This document shows positions 34,869 through 43,780 of a stretch of 55,019 nucleotides of DNA, one piece after another (the first letter of the stretch is position 1; every line of letters begins with the position of its first letter). The stretch spans positions 1 to 55,019 of the forward strand of contig JAJEET010000048.1 of NCBI GenBank assembly GCA_022820835.1, in the 5' to 3' direction. Position numbers and translations under genes: made by a program. The notes below the pieces were generated by a model. It was given only the letters and a program-made list of their open reading frames with translations, was not told the origin of the DNA and ran no database searches. The stretch is from Candidatus Poribacteria bacterium. GTDB taxonomy: Bacteria; Poribacteria; WGA-4E; WGA-3G.

Positions 34869-35747
34869 CTATCGGGGCCACCGATACGCTTGCGCCCCTT
34901 TAGAATTCTCTAACGCAAACTCCCACCGTTGACACCACGTTTCATATTGAATGTCCCCTGCATCTGGCCGCAGACGGCTCCGCATCAGAAACGCTGGATA
35001 GAACGGACGACCCGTCGGTTGATAGACATCGTGATAACGAAGATCGAAGCTCCAGCGAACGCTCTCTGATTCATTCGGCTTCGCACTGTGGAGCGTGTAG
35101 TTGTGGAACAGAATAACGCCACCCGCCCGGATTGGCAACGCCTTCGGTGTGAGGTTAGACGGTTGATGTTCAGTTGGAACCGCCAATCCGCTTTCGTCCC
35201 AAGCGTGTGTGAAAAGCCCCATCTTATGACTCCCTGGCATTACCTGTAGACACCCATTTTCCAAGGTCGCATCTACAATCGGAATCCAGACAGTAAGCAT
35301 GAAATAAGGGTCAGTATCGGGCCAGCAGACACCCGCATCTTGGTGCCAAGGGGTCGGGGCGCGTTGTGAACTCCGTTTCGGCAAGACCGCACGGATATGT
35401 TGGATCGGATTGCAAATAATCTCGGAACCGACAAAGGACTCCGCGATGTCGAGAATTTTCGGGTTCTTGAGGAAATTGAACGTCGCTTCGCCGCGTGCCC
35501 GCATAATATCAAGATTCGCCGTTACCTCTGGTGCCTCGTTCGCAAGATGGAGCAGTCGTTCCGTGAAGGATTTATCGGCGTGTGTATCACTAACCTTTCC
35601 TTCGGCGTGCAATTTCTCGGCGCGTTCCGCGATAATCCCCTCATATTCAGCAATCACAGGACCCAGGTCGTTTTCATCAAGTACATCTTCAAGCAGTAAA
35701 TATCCATTGTCTTGGAAGAACGAAATCTGAGATTCAGTTAAATGCAT
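34869..35747 (-). CDS. Phytanoyl-CoA dioxygenase (PhyH) family protein B
   Basis: The iron motif is intact: H135-Q-D137 (TPWHQDAGVCW), distal H220 (LHSAKPN) and R231 for 2-oxoglutarate. ENGCLQVMPGSHK is the family core. AAGGAGG lies seven bases before the ATG. It precedes a second PhyH gene on the same strand with a 27-base gap, so the pair (35775-36578 then this gene) is probably one transcript. Substrate unknown. Confidence 0.92.
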   Translation of the reverse strand: MHLTESQISFFQDNGYLLLEDVLDENDLGPVIAEYEGIIAERAEKLHAEGKVSDTHADKSFTERLLHLANEAPEVTANLDIMRARGEATFNFLKNPKILDIAESFVGSEIICNPIQHIRAVLPKRSSQRAPTPWHQDAGVCWPDTDPYFMLTVWIPIVDATLENGCLQVMPGSHKMGLFTHAWDESGLAVPTEHQPSNLTPKALPIRAGGVILFHNYTLHSAKPNESESVRWSFDLRYHDVYQPTGRPFYPAFLMRSRLRPDAGDIQYETWCQRWEFALENSKGAQAYRWPR

Positions 35748-35774
35748 AAGTGCGTCCTCCTTGCGTTATAGACG

Positions 35775-36578
35775 CTATCCCCACCGCTGTTCTGGTGGAT
35801 CAAAGACGAACCCGTGGAAAAACTTCCGCTGTTCCGGCGAGAGTTCCTTGTTATAGAAATCTTTAGGATACCCCCAGTGTTCTTGCGAGGCAATCATCCA
35901 TGGATGCTCATAAGCGTAGTAGAGCATCTCGCGCCGCCCCTCCGGTTTCGTGAAGATACCAGCGGAATGCCAGACGGCGTTGTGGAACAGGATCGCACTC
36001 CCCGGTGGCGCGCACACCTCAAGTGCCCCCGGATATTCATAAGGATACCGTAGGTCTTCATGACTTGGATCGTACATCGCCGTGTGGCTGCCCGGTATAA
36101 GCCACAGATTCCCCTGTCCGCCTTCTGTCATATCTGTTAAATAATAGCCGACTTTGAGTTGCAGAAACGGAATCGGACGCAGGTTGCGATAGCCTTCATC
36201 GTGTCCATCAATGTGCCATCCCATCGGACGCTCCATGAGATCCGAACCGTGTTCAACGATAGCGTCCGATGCATGGTGGTGCGGCATCTTATTCAACAAT
36301 CCTGTGACGTAAGATAGCATCGGTTGCCAATCCAAGAGTTCCAAGAACGCCGGATGGTCGCCGAGGATATAGAAGATACGGGTGCTTTTCTCACCGTGAA
36401 TGTGCGTCATTCCTGTTTGCGGTAACCCTTTTTCTTCACGTTCACGCCGTATCTCAATAGATTCCGCGAGCGCACGCCTGAGTGTTTCAAGATGTGGAGG
36501 TTCAAGAAAATTCTCCAAAACGAGATAGCCGTTGTTCTGAAAAAAGAACTTCTCAGCATCGGTCAATTCGTGTGGCAT
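35775..36578 (-). CDS. Phytanoyl-CoA dioxygenase (PhyH) family protein C
   Basis: Iron ligands are H122-I-D124 (GWHIDGHDEGY) and H204 (WHSAGIF), with Arg at 215-216 for 2-oxoglutarate; GNLWLIPGSHT is the core. The protein is a little shorter (267 aa) than protein B and diverged from it, so it likely has another substrate. It is upstream of protein B in the - strand pair and downstream of the ACMSD-like gene. Confidence 0.92.
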   Translation of the reverse strand: MPHELTDAEKFFFQNNGYLVLENFLEPPHLETLRRALAESIEIRREREEKGLPQTGMTHIHGEKSTRIFYILGDHPAFLELLDWQPMLSYVTGLLNKMPHHHASDAIVEHGSDLMERPMGWHIDGHDEGYRNLRPIPFLQLKVGYYLTDMTEGGQGNLWLIPGSHTAMYDPSHEDLRYPYEYPGALEVCAPPGSAILFHNAVWHSAGIFTKPEGRREMLYYAYEHPWMIASQEHWGYPKDFYNKELSPEQRKFFHGFVFDPPEQRWG

Positions 36579-36612
36579 ATCGTATACTCTCTTTTTTCAC
36601 TGATTCTTTGTA

Positions 36613-36633
36613 GCATAGGCTGTTAGCCTGTGC
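36613..36633. repeat. Palindrome, second copy of the 2152 type
   Basis: GCATAGGCT / GTT / AGCCTGTGC with the same TTTGTA flank as at 2152-2172. It lies in the 84-base gap between the PhyH and amidohydrolase genes, both on the - strand. Confidence 0.65.
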
Positions 36634-36662
36634 CGAGAATGTTTCATTAATTATGGGTTCGA

Positions 36663-37631
36663 CTATAAATCAAACAACGCTACAGCATTCCCACCAAAAA
36701 TGCGTCCTTTATCCGCTTCACGAATGGGTAACCCCTCAATTAATCGGACAAATCGTGGCATATCCACCCACGGATGGTCTGTCCCGAACAGCAGCCGTTC
36801 CGCACCAGAAAACTCATAAGCGTACTGCAGCGATTGTGTTGATGGTGACACGGTATCCAAATAAATCTGTCGTAGATACGCACTCGGCGGTTGTGTAATA
36901 TTCTCTCTTGCTCTTCCCAATACTTCGGTCTGGTGGTCAAGTCGTCCGCTCATATAGGGTAGAATCCCGCCAACGTGTGGCATCACGAGTTGTAGGCGTG
37001 GATGCCGTTCAAGAATCCCGCTCAGAATTAACCGCAACAGTGCGAAACTGTTATCCACCTGTAACCCCATCATCCCGATCATCCAATAGTCTTTGATTGC
37101 ATCTCCCCACGTCGGGACGGTCGGATGCATAACAATCGGCAGCTGTAACGTTTCGGCGTGCGCATAGACCGGCTCAAACTCTGGTGCGTCAACGGGTTTT
37201 CCGGCGATATGCGAATAGAGCATAATCCCTCGAAAACCGAGTTGTTTTACGCGATCCATTTCAGTGATCGCTTCATCTGGATTTTGCCACGGCAGGCACG
37301 CCAATCCTGCGAATCGTTGTGGGTATGCGTCAACGAGTTCAGCGATGGCATTGTTAATCGCCTGCGCGCCGCCGAGTCCTAATTCAGGGGCGAGCATACA
37401 GGGCGGCGGTATATTCGTACTGAGCAATGCCATATCAACCCTCGCCGCATCCATATCTTTGAGTTTCCGTTTCGGGTCGTAGGCTTCATCTTGTAGACGA
37501 AAGGTTTGTACATCGCCATAAGTAACGACAGCCTCACTGCCACTGCGAATAACTTGCGGCGGATGCGGGTTCTGCGCGAGGATTTCGATATAGGCATCTG
37601 GAAATATGTGGCTCTGGCAATCAATTCGCAT
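36663..37631 (-). CDS. ACMSD-like amidohydrolase (amidohydrolase 2 family)
   Basis: The TIM-barrel family includes 2-amino-3-carboxymuconate semialdehyde decarboxylase and related hydrolases or decarboxylases with one zinc. H169 (VMHP), H219 (MPHVGG) and D285 (FGTDHPW) fit the metal site. The first metal-binding motif, normally DxHxH, reads D-C-Q6-S-H8, so the first His is a Gln. The rest of the fold looks intact (322 aa), so it may bind metal with Gln or have a different reaction. Substrate unknown. Confidence 0.85.
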   Translation of the reverse strand: MRIDCQSHIFPDAYIEILAQNPHPPQVIRSGSEAVVTYGDVQTFRLQDEAYDPKRKLKDMDAARVDMALLSTNIPPPCMLAPELGLGGAQAINNAIAELVDAYPQRFAGLACLPWQNPDEAITEMDRVKQLGFRGIMLYSHIAGKPVDAPEFEPVYAHAETLQLPIVMHPTVPTWGDAIKDYWMIGMMGLQVDNSFALLRLILSGILERHPRLQLVMPHVGGILPYMSGRLDHQTEVLGRARENITQPPSAYLRQIYLDTVSPSTQSLQYAYEFSGAERLLFGTDHPWVDMPRFVRLIEGLPIREADKGRIFGGNAVALFDL

Positions 37632-37995
37632 TTTTCTGGTTGATGGTGCTGATTTTCGTATACCTTTTAGTATGCCATGTTTAATTTATTTTTTCAAGAT
37701 GTCTTTTTCATGTAACCTTTTCGCGGAATTAGCATTCTTACTTATTAACACTTTGCCCAAGTTAGCAAAGATTGTAGATTAACGTGAACTTGAAAATAAA
37801 TCTGTAGGTTGGGTTGAGCCGTAAATACACACTAAAAACCGTATAACTTCGACAAATATGCCGCTTTTCAAGGCACTTTCTGCATAAATAGCGGTAGCGA
37901 AACCCAACATCCCACTTTTATCAAACTCACGTTAGATTAATTTCCGAAAATAGATGGACTCATTCCAATCAAACTACATAAATTGAAGGAGAGAC
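37632..37995. other. Intergenic region containing a MITE-like element
   Basis: This divergent gap (both flanking genes point outward) must hold promoters for the amidohydrolase and the WD40 gene, but none is clear. Most of the right half is the MITE-like element at 37780-37934. GAAGGAGAG lies just before the WD40 start. Confidence 0.5.
37780..37934. mobile_element. MITE-like element with terminal inverted repeats
   Basis: The left end TAACGTGAACTTGA (37780-37793) and right end TCAAACTCACGTTA (37921-37934) are inverted repeats at 12 of 14 positions, 155 bp overall. An inner inverted repeat, TAGGTTGGGTT near the left and AAACCCAACAT near the right, gives the usual hairpin shape. GAT flanks both ends and may be a target-site duplication. 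There is no transposase. Related ends occur at 126-140 and 178-190. Confidence 0.6.
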
Positions 37996-39888
37996 ATGAT
38001 GATTTGGAGCCATCTCATTGCCTCTATCTGTCTATTGATGTTCCTCGCGGGATATCAAAATGTTGATGCCCAGCAGCAATTACCTTTCGGTGCCAAAGCC
38101 CGATTCGGTCTCAATAAAGGGTGGATAAGCGATACAGCGTTCACATCAGATGGCACTCAAATCGCAGTCGCAAGTCGCATCGGTATTTGGGTTTATGATG
38201 CTGCTACGGGTGCTGAAACAGCCTTGCCACCCGCAACGCCTTTTGATGTCTCCGCGATCGCCTTCTCACCGGATAGCAAAACGCTTGCGACCGGCAGTAA
38301 TGAAGGAACGATTTGGCTGCGGCGTATGGATACAGGCGCAATTAGATACTTTCCGCCCGTGCACAAACGAACGGTTTTTTCAGTTACGTTTTCGCCAGAT
38401 GGTAAGACGCTCGCCAGTGGGAGTCGTGATGGAACAATCGGGTTGTGGGATATAGAAACAGGTAAACTTCGTAGATCCCTCACTGGACATACAGATGCTG
38501 TCAATATCGTTTCATTTTCGCCGGATGGAAAAACGCTCGCCAGCGGTGGTTCAGACAGTACAGTGCGTTTATGGGATCCAGAAACTGGCGAACTCAGGTA
38601 TACCTTCCTTGAGCATAAGAATCCTCAGATTAAGGTTTTTATCACTGAATTGGCGTTTTCACCCGATGGAAAGATGATCGCCAGTGGTGGGCTTGAGTGG
38701 CCAACGCTATATGTGTGGGATATAAAGACAGGTGAAGTGAAGCAAGAACATCATTCACATAATTGGTCGGTTGACGCGTTAGCATTTTCTCCAGACGGCA
38801 CGAAACTCGCTATAGGTGGAGATTCAGAGGCAGTTGAATGGTTAGACATAGAGCGGAGTGCCACTGATACCGATATGTTTCCGACAGAGCACCCGGGTTT
38901 GGTAAGTGCACTGACATTTTCACCAGACAGCAAAACGCTTACCACTGTGACGCAAAATGGCACAATCCGGTTTTGGGATACGACTGAGGGCGATCAACGT
39001 TTTCCCGCTATTGGGCATAAGAACATTGGCACTGCGTTAGCGTTTTCACCAGACAGTCGGACACTTGCCACGGGAAACGCCGATGACACAATCCATCTGT
39101 GGGATATTGAAAAAGAAAAACCGGTGACGATTCGTCATGAGAGCATGAGGACTCCGACAGCATTGGCATTTTCACCGGAAGGCAACACGCTCGCGAATGC
39201 GAACGCTAACGGGACAATCCATTTGTGGGATATAAGGACAGGAAAAGCGTTGTTGATTCGCCGCGAGGACATGAAAGCCCAGACGACATTGGCGTTTTCA
39301 TCAGATGGCACCACACTCGCCAGTGCCGGATTGTCTCAGAAAATTTGGCGGTGGGATGTAAGCAATGGAGAGGTACTCGGAGCTGTTAGAATAATTGATG
39401 AAGCGATCTCAGAAATGGTTGCGTTCTCCCCAGACGGGACAATCCTCGCAAGTGTGGATCGGGATAACGTAATTCGCCTGTGGGATATGATTAATGGCAA
39501 GTTGTTATCCGCTTTCATTGGTGACAAACGCTTTGTGCGAGCAATCGCGTTCTCATCGGATGGCAGTCTATTCGCAAGTGGTGGATCGGATGCGTTTATA
39601 GTGTGGGATGTGGGTCGCCGCCGAAGGTTAGCAACTTCCGAAGGAGACCATAATCCAATACAGGCTTTGGCATTCTCGCTTGACGGGGAAACACTCGTCA
39701 GTGGGTGTGTTAATGGTAAAATACAGTTATGGGATGTCGCCACTGCTGCCCACCTTGCAACGTTCATAGATGATACGGAAGGAATTAATGTCGTTACGTT
39801 TTCGCCAGATGGTAAGACGCTCGCCAGCTGGAATGCTGGTGGCGAGATTCTGCTATGGGATTGGGATAAGATCCGCCCGGATCAATAA
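37996..39888 (+). CDS. Secreted WD40 double-propeller protein
   Basis: This 630-aa protein has a signal peptide (LIASICLLMFLAGYQNVDAQ, cleavage near residue 25) and 14 WD40 repeats, fitting two seven-bladed propellers. After the signal the mature N-terminus reads LPFGAKARFGLNKG and IGIWVYDAATGAE, the signature shared with the other two WD40 proteins. Several blades end with TLASGGSD-type and TIHLWDI-type strands. It is probably a periplasmic or surface protein scaffold. GAAGGAGAG precedes the ATG. Confidence 0.9.
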   Translation: MMIWSHLIASICLLMFLAGYQNVDAQQQLPFGAKARFGLNKGWISDTAFTSDGTQIAVASRIGIWVYDAATGAETALPPATPFDVSAIAFSPDSKTLATGSNEGTIWLRRMDTGAIRYFPPVHKRTVFSVTFSPDGKTLASGSRDGTIGLWDIETGKLRRSLTGHTDAVNIVSFSPDGKTLASGGSDSTVRLWDPETGELRYTFLEHKNPQIKVFITELAFSPDGKMIASGGLEWPTLYVWDIKTGEVKQEHHSHNWSVDALAFSPDGTKLAIGGDSEAVEWLDIERSATDTDMFPTEHPGLVSALTFSPDSKTLTTVTQNGTIRFWDTTEGDQRFPAIGHKNIGTALAFSPDSRTLATGNADDTIHLWDIEKEKPVTIRHESMRTPTALAFSPEGNTLANANANGTIHLWDIRTGKALLIRREDMKAQTTLAFSSDGTTLASAGLSQKIWRWDVSNGEVLGAVRIIDEAISEMVAFSPDGTILASVDRDNVIRLWDMINGKLLSAFIGDKRFVRAIAFSSDGSLFASGGSDAFIVWDVGRRRRLATSEGDHNPIQALAFSLDGETLVSGCVNGKIQLWDVATAAHLATFIDDTEGINVVTFSPDGKTLASWNAGGEILLWDWDKIRPDQ

Positions 39889-39902
39889 CCATTGAGTATT
39901 GT

Positions 39903-42900
39903 TTAACTACGTCCTGGCGGAGGCCATTTGATCATATAGTTAGACGGCACCTCACGAACGAACATAGACGTGGATCGATCTCGGTCACCCGTGCGATAGG
40001 TCGTAGAGGACAGATAAAGTTGACTTTGGGCGCGGGTCATGCCGACATAGAAGAGACGGCGTTCTTCCTCAAGGTCTTCTTCCGTGATGTTCTGTCGCCA
40101 CATCGGAAAACTCCCCTCCTCCATCCCAAGAATAATAACGACCGGAAATTCCGTCCCTTTTGCTGCGTGTAACGTCATCAACGTTAACTGCTCAGTTGTG
40201 CTATCCATCTCATCAATATTAGTGAGTAACTTTTGATAATCCAGAAAGTTGGTAAGTTGGTGTTCGCCGCTCACGGATTCAAAGTGGAGGACTGCATTCA
40301 TGAAATGGATACGGCGTTGGCGCCATTCAATGTCTTCCGGGAACTCTCTGACAGTACTCTCTTGGAGTTCTTCCATATACGTTTCTGCTTGAATCGCGTC
40401 TGACGCTTCGAGTGGGAAATGATCCGGTAGTTTCGTATCATGTTTCTGAACAAAACGTTTTGCAGCATTAAGGAACACATCCGTTTCGGTTAGGGGGTCT
40501 CCTGTAGGAACGCCCGTCGTCTCCTCTGCAGGCGCGACCTCTGATTCTGAAACCTCTGTTTTCGCAAGGATACCAATCCCGACAAGCGGTAGCAGTTCCG
40601 TTAAAGATTTTACTTCGCGTTTGCGAGCATCAATTTTGATGAGTTCTTTGAAGATTTCCCTATTGACGCTAACGTCCTCTAAGGCACCGTGTAAGCCATC
40701 GTGTTCAATATTGAATTTTTCGGCAAGTGCACCGAGGCTACACCGTTGTCTCGGAAAAAGCCTACGCGCTGTAGCAAGCGTGTCATAATGGGGGGCAGAT
40801 AAATTCCGTTTCAAGTGCCTTCTGAGGTCCCTCGCAAGGATTAAGTTATCGTATTCCGCCACATTGTGTCCAATCAAGATCCGATCATGGATAAACGCGT
40901 GGAATCCCGGTAAGACCGCTTCAATCCCTGGGGCATTCTTGACGGTCTCCATATCAATCCCGTGAACCCGTGTGGCTGCACGGGGAATATATCCGCCGGG
41001 GGGTTTTACCAAACAATAATAACGTTCAACTTCATCTCCAATTAGACTGAGACGGTGCGCGGCGATCTCAACAATCTCTGCTGTTTTCGGATTGATACCG
41101 GTGGTCTCTAAGTCATAGACAACCATATCCGCCATGTTCGGACTTTCATAGCGATTGATGAGGCGTTGACAGAGTTTGAGTGCTGTGATACTCCGAACAT
41201 TTTCGGTTTCAAGGTGGATGACATCGCTATCTGTGGTATCCACCGGGTTTCCGATAAGGAGGATCCGAGTGTCCCGTCCCTTTTTGCTAAGTTCTTCAAA
41301 GTCACCAATAAGCAGATGCACGCCGTTGTCCAGTTGTGTCGGCTTATTGTCATCAGGCGATAGGAATTGGAGCTGCACACTCTGGTTTAAATAGGTTTCA
41401 AGCGTCTGGCAGATAATGTGTGCCGCGCAATACTCGTCGATCCCGTGGCGGGTAGTCACGTGAATCGGTTCACCAAGGTCAATAGCACTATAAAGGACAT
41501 CCTGTGCAGTTGCCAAGTTCGGTAAATCGGATCGTTTTTCGATGACTTCAAGTTCTTCAGCACGGTAAGGCGAACGCGCACGTTCCATAGTATCAAAGAG
41601 TTCCTGGATAACTTTATCAATCCTCTCACCTTCGATCTCATCTGACAGTTCTTCAAGTTGCGTCCAAAATTGGTGGACATTTCGACGGGTCAAGGGACCG
41701 ACATCTTCCGAATACGTCTCAATATCTCTCAATAATTCCATGAAATCGATGTCTTTTCGCGCCGCGATCCACTTCAGGCGAACCCATGTCAAATCGTCGA
41801 TATAGGTTTCAGGAAAATTAATTGCCTGTTCCAGGTCTTGGGGCAGTTGCCACTGGATGAAACGGAGGTAAGCGAGAATACCTTTACTGTTTCCTTCGCC
41901 AAAAGAATTCGTCGGTAGAATCCGCTGGAATTTGATATTCTCATGTACCAGCTGCTCTGCCAAAACATCAGCGAGCTTATGCGTTCGGTAAAATATCGCA
42001 ATGTCACGATAGGAGTAACTACGTCGTTCCACCAACTTTTTAATCACACCAATGATACCCTTAGCCTCTGCTATCGGTGTATCAAAAGTATAGTGAAAAA
42101 TATCCCGTCCGGCATCTTTGTGAGTTCTGAGAGTGTGCTGCTTCTGTCGTTCAGGGTTTCTGGAGATGACTTCTTCTGCCGCGCGCAAAATCTTCTCGCT
42201 ACACCGGTAATGGTCGTCCAATTCAACGGTTTGCGGATTGAAATCCGTCCTGAAGTGCTCAATAAATTGTGGATCCGACCCACGCCAACTGTAGATAGAT
42301 TGGTCTTCATCAGCGACAACCATCAGGTTTTGTTTTGGGGGGGCACAAAGCAGCTGGAGCAGATGATACTGCACGCTATTCACATCGTGGAATTCGTCAA
42401 CCAGGATATAGGAGATCTCTTGGTGATAAGTTTCCTTTACTTCTTCCATCTGGAGCAGTTCGACGGTTTTCACAAGTAAGTCGTCAAAGTCAAGAGCATC
42501 GTATTTGGCAAGTTTATCTTGATAGGTTTGCAGCACGCTTTGGATATTTTCGATAGTCTCAGGGTCGTCAATATCCGTGTTATTTATTGCATCAATAGGA
42601 TTCTGTAGGGTGCATTTGGCATCGCTGATGATATTTCTTAACAACCATGGTGGATAGTCGTCAGGATTGAGGCTCAATTCACGGACGCTTTCGGTTAATA
42701 TCTCGTCTTGGAGTTCCTGATCAAAGATGGTGAAGTTTTCACTCAACCCTATCTTCAACGCGTGGTTCCTTAGCACCTTAACACAAAACGCATGGAACGT
42801 ACAGGCTTTAATACTGGATCCGTGAGGCTCGCCAATTTCGGTGTTGATGCGTTGCTGCATCTCTTCGGCAGCTTTATTGGTAAACGTAATCGCAAGTACC

Positions 42901-43058
42901 TTCTCAGGTCTGATATTGTGTTCGCGGATTAGGTGAGCAATACGGTGCGTAATGACTTTCGTTTTTCCAGTGCCGGGACCTGCGATGACAAGAAGGGGAC
43001 CGTCTTTATGTGTTACCGCTTCTACCTGTTTCTCGTTTAAACCGTGCAGAGTGTTCAT
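39903..43058 (-). CDS. UvrD/PcrA-type helicase with embedded DEDDh exonuclease
   Basis: The N-terminal superfamily 1A helicase has Walker A (AGPGTGKTK, about residues 26-34), motif II DEFHD (221-225), and ADEDQSIYSWRGSDP. Motifs V-VI lie near the C-terminus (TLHAAKGTEF at about 962; EERRLFYVGMTRAQ at about 998). Between the halves, residues ~645-805 form a DnaQ-like 3'-5' exonuclease: D649 and E651 (YDLETTG), D737 (NVAEYD), and H790 with D795 (HGALED). All five DEDDh residues are present. It would unwind and trim DNA in repair. GGAGGG precedes ATG 43058. Length 1051 aa, against ~720 for PcrA. Confidence 0.9.
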   Translation of the reverse strand: MNTLHGLNEKQVEAVTHKDGPLLVIAGPGTGKTKVITHRIAHLIREHNIRPEKVLAITFTNKAAEEMQQRINTEIGEPHGSSIKACTFHAFCVKVLRNHALKIGLSENFTIFDQELQDEILTESVRELSLNPDDYPPWLLRNIISDAKCTLQNPIDAINNTDIDDPETIENIQSVLQTYQDKLAKYDALDFDDLLVKTVELLQMEEVKETYHQEISYILVDEFHDVNSVQYHLLQLLCAPPKQNLMVVADEDQSIYSWRGSDPQFIEHFRTDFNPQTVELDDHYRCSEKILRAAEEVISRNPERQKQHTLRTHKDAGRDIFHYTFDTPIAEAKGIIGVIKKLVERRSYSYRDIAIFYRTHKLADVLAEQLVHENIKFQRILPTNSFGEGNSKGILAYLRFIQWQLPQDLEQAINFPETYIDDLTWVRLKWIAARKDIDFMELLRDIETYSEDVGPLTRRNVHQFWTQLEELSDEIEGERIDKVIQELFDTMERARSPYRAEELEVIEKRSDLPNLATAQDVLYSAIDLGEPIHVTTRHGIDEYCAAHIICQTLETYLNQSVQLQFLSPDDNKPTQLDNGVHLLIGDFEELSKKGRDTRILLIGNPVDTTDSDVIHLETENVRSITALKLCQRLINRYESPNMADMVVYDLETTGINPKTAEIVEIAAHRLSLIGDEVERYYCLVKPPGGYIPRAATRVHGIDMETVKNAPGIEAVLPGFHAFIHDRILIGHNVAEYDNLILARDLRRHLKRNLSAPHYDTLATARRLFPRQRCSLGALAEKFNIEHDGLHGALEDVSVNREIFKELIKIDARKREVKSLTELLPLVGIGILAKTEVSESEVAPAEETTGVPTGDPLTETDVFLNAAKRFVQKHDTKLPDHFPLEASDAIQAETYMEELQESTVREFPEDIEWRQRRIHFMNAVLHFESVSGEHQLTNFLDYQKLLTNIDEMDSTTEQLTLMTLHAAKGTEFPVVIILGMEEGSFPMWRQNITEEDLEEERRLFYVGMTRAQSQLYLSSTTYRTGDRDRSTSMFVREVPSNYMIKWPPPGRS

Positions 43059-43513
43059 TAGGTTCCCTCCGGGCATTCTATCGGGAGAAATTTATGCGTT
43101 TTTTATCGCCGATGTGATATAATATTTTCCTTGAGAAATATAGTGCCAATAAGTAATTCACCACTACGAGTAGCCCACGATTATTATACCTTATTCAACG
43201 TGAAAAAACAAGGTTTTTTGGACATAGTCACAGAGCCATTCAGTTTTCGGTTTTCAATTATACGGGTGGGAATCAGAATGTTTTGCTGGGGGTTTCTGCA
43301 CGCCTACTGAGAGTCCGGAATCGGAATTCCGGCCTATCAAGAGTCGGAATCGGAGAACTGAATGACCCTGGAGATAGTAGAGACTGTTAGTTTCATTTTT
43401 TTATGAATTTTTGTGTGGTAGGTTGGGTTAAAAAAGATACTTGAGGGATTCCTTTAATTTACTTTTTTTAGCAGCACATCGCCCGCTTATGTGCTAGAAT
43501 AAAAGCGAATACA
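43059..43513. other. Intergenic region with MITE-like inverted repeats
   Basis: A ~127-bp unit bounded by CATTCAGTTTTCGG (43238-43251) and its near-complement TCGGAGAACTGAATG (43350-43364) lies centrally, with a CCGGAA/TTCCGG palindrome inside. TAGGTTGGGTT at about 43419-43429 repeats the inner motif of the element at 37780. No gene is seen. Confidence 0.5.
43238..43364. mobile_element. Second MITE-like element
   Basis: Terminal inverted repeats CATTCAGTTTTCGG and CGGAGAACTGAATG (12 of 14 bases pair) enclose ~100 bp without a reading frame. Inside, GTCCGGAATCGGAATTCC forms a palindrome and AGTCGGAATCGG repeats it partly. Confidence 0.4.
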
Positions 43514-43729
43514 ATGAAATTACTTGATACTGTTGCCCTAATAGTAGATATGCCTGTACTCAATTTATACCGTGGACAGGTCGGCACAATTGTTGAGGAA
43601 TATGAACCTGGTATATTTGAAGTTGAATTTAGTGATCTGCAAGGCAGAACTTATGCTTTGGAAACATTAGAGGCTTCTCAACTCATGCTGCTCTGGCATC
43701 AACTTCTTGAACAAAGAAAGTCCGCTTAG
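43514..43729 (+). CDS. DUF4926 family small protein
   Basis: This 71-aa protein follows the DUF4926 pattern: MKLLDTVALIVDMP, LYRGQVGTIVEEYEPGIFEVEFSD, and a C-terminal helix. The core resembles a small SH3-like barrel. Family function is unknown; members are often next to DUF6883 or similar small genes, none of which is seen here. It is followed after 51 bases by a WD40 gene and may share its transcript. Confidence 0.8.
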   Translation: MKLLDTVALIVDMPVLNLYRGQVGTIVEEYEPGIFEVEFSDLQGRTYALETLEASQLMLLWHQLLEQRKSA

Positions 43730-43780
43730 CACTTGTGTTTGGCAGTAAAACACACCTATTATCTCTCAAATTTTGATGAC

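Noticed and set aside
41943..42479. 178-codon open frame on the + strand
   Set aside because: It is inside the helicase gene, antisense, with no start signal.
42335..42556. Small open frame on the + strand near 42.4 kb
   Set aside because: Antisense to the helicase with no supporting signal.
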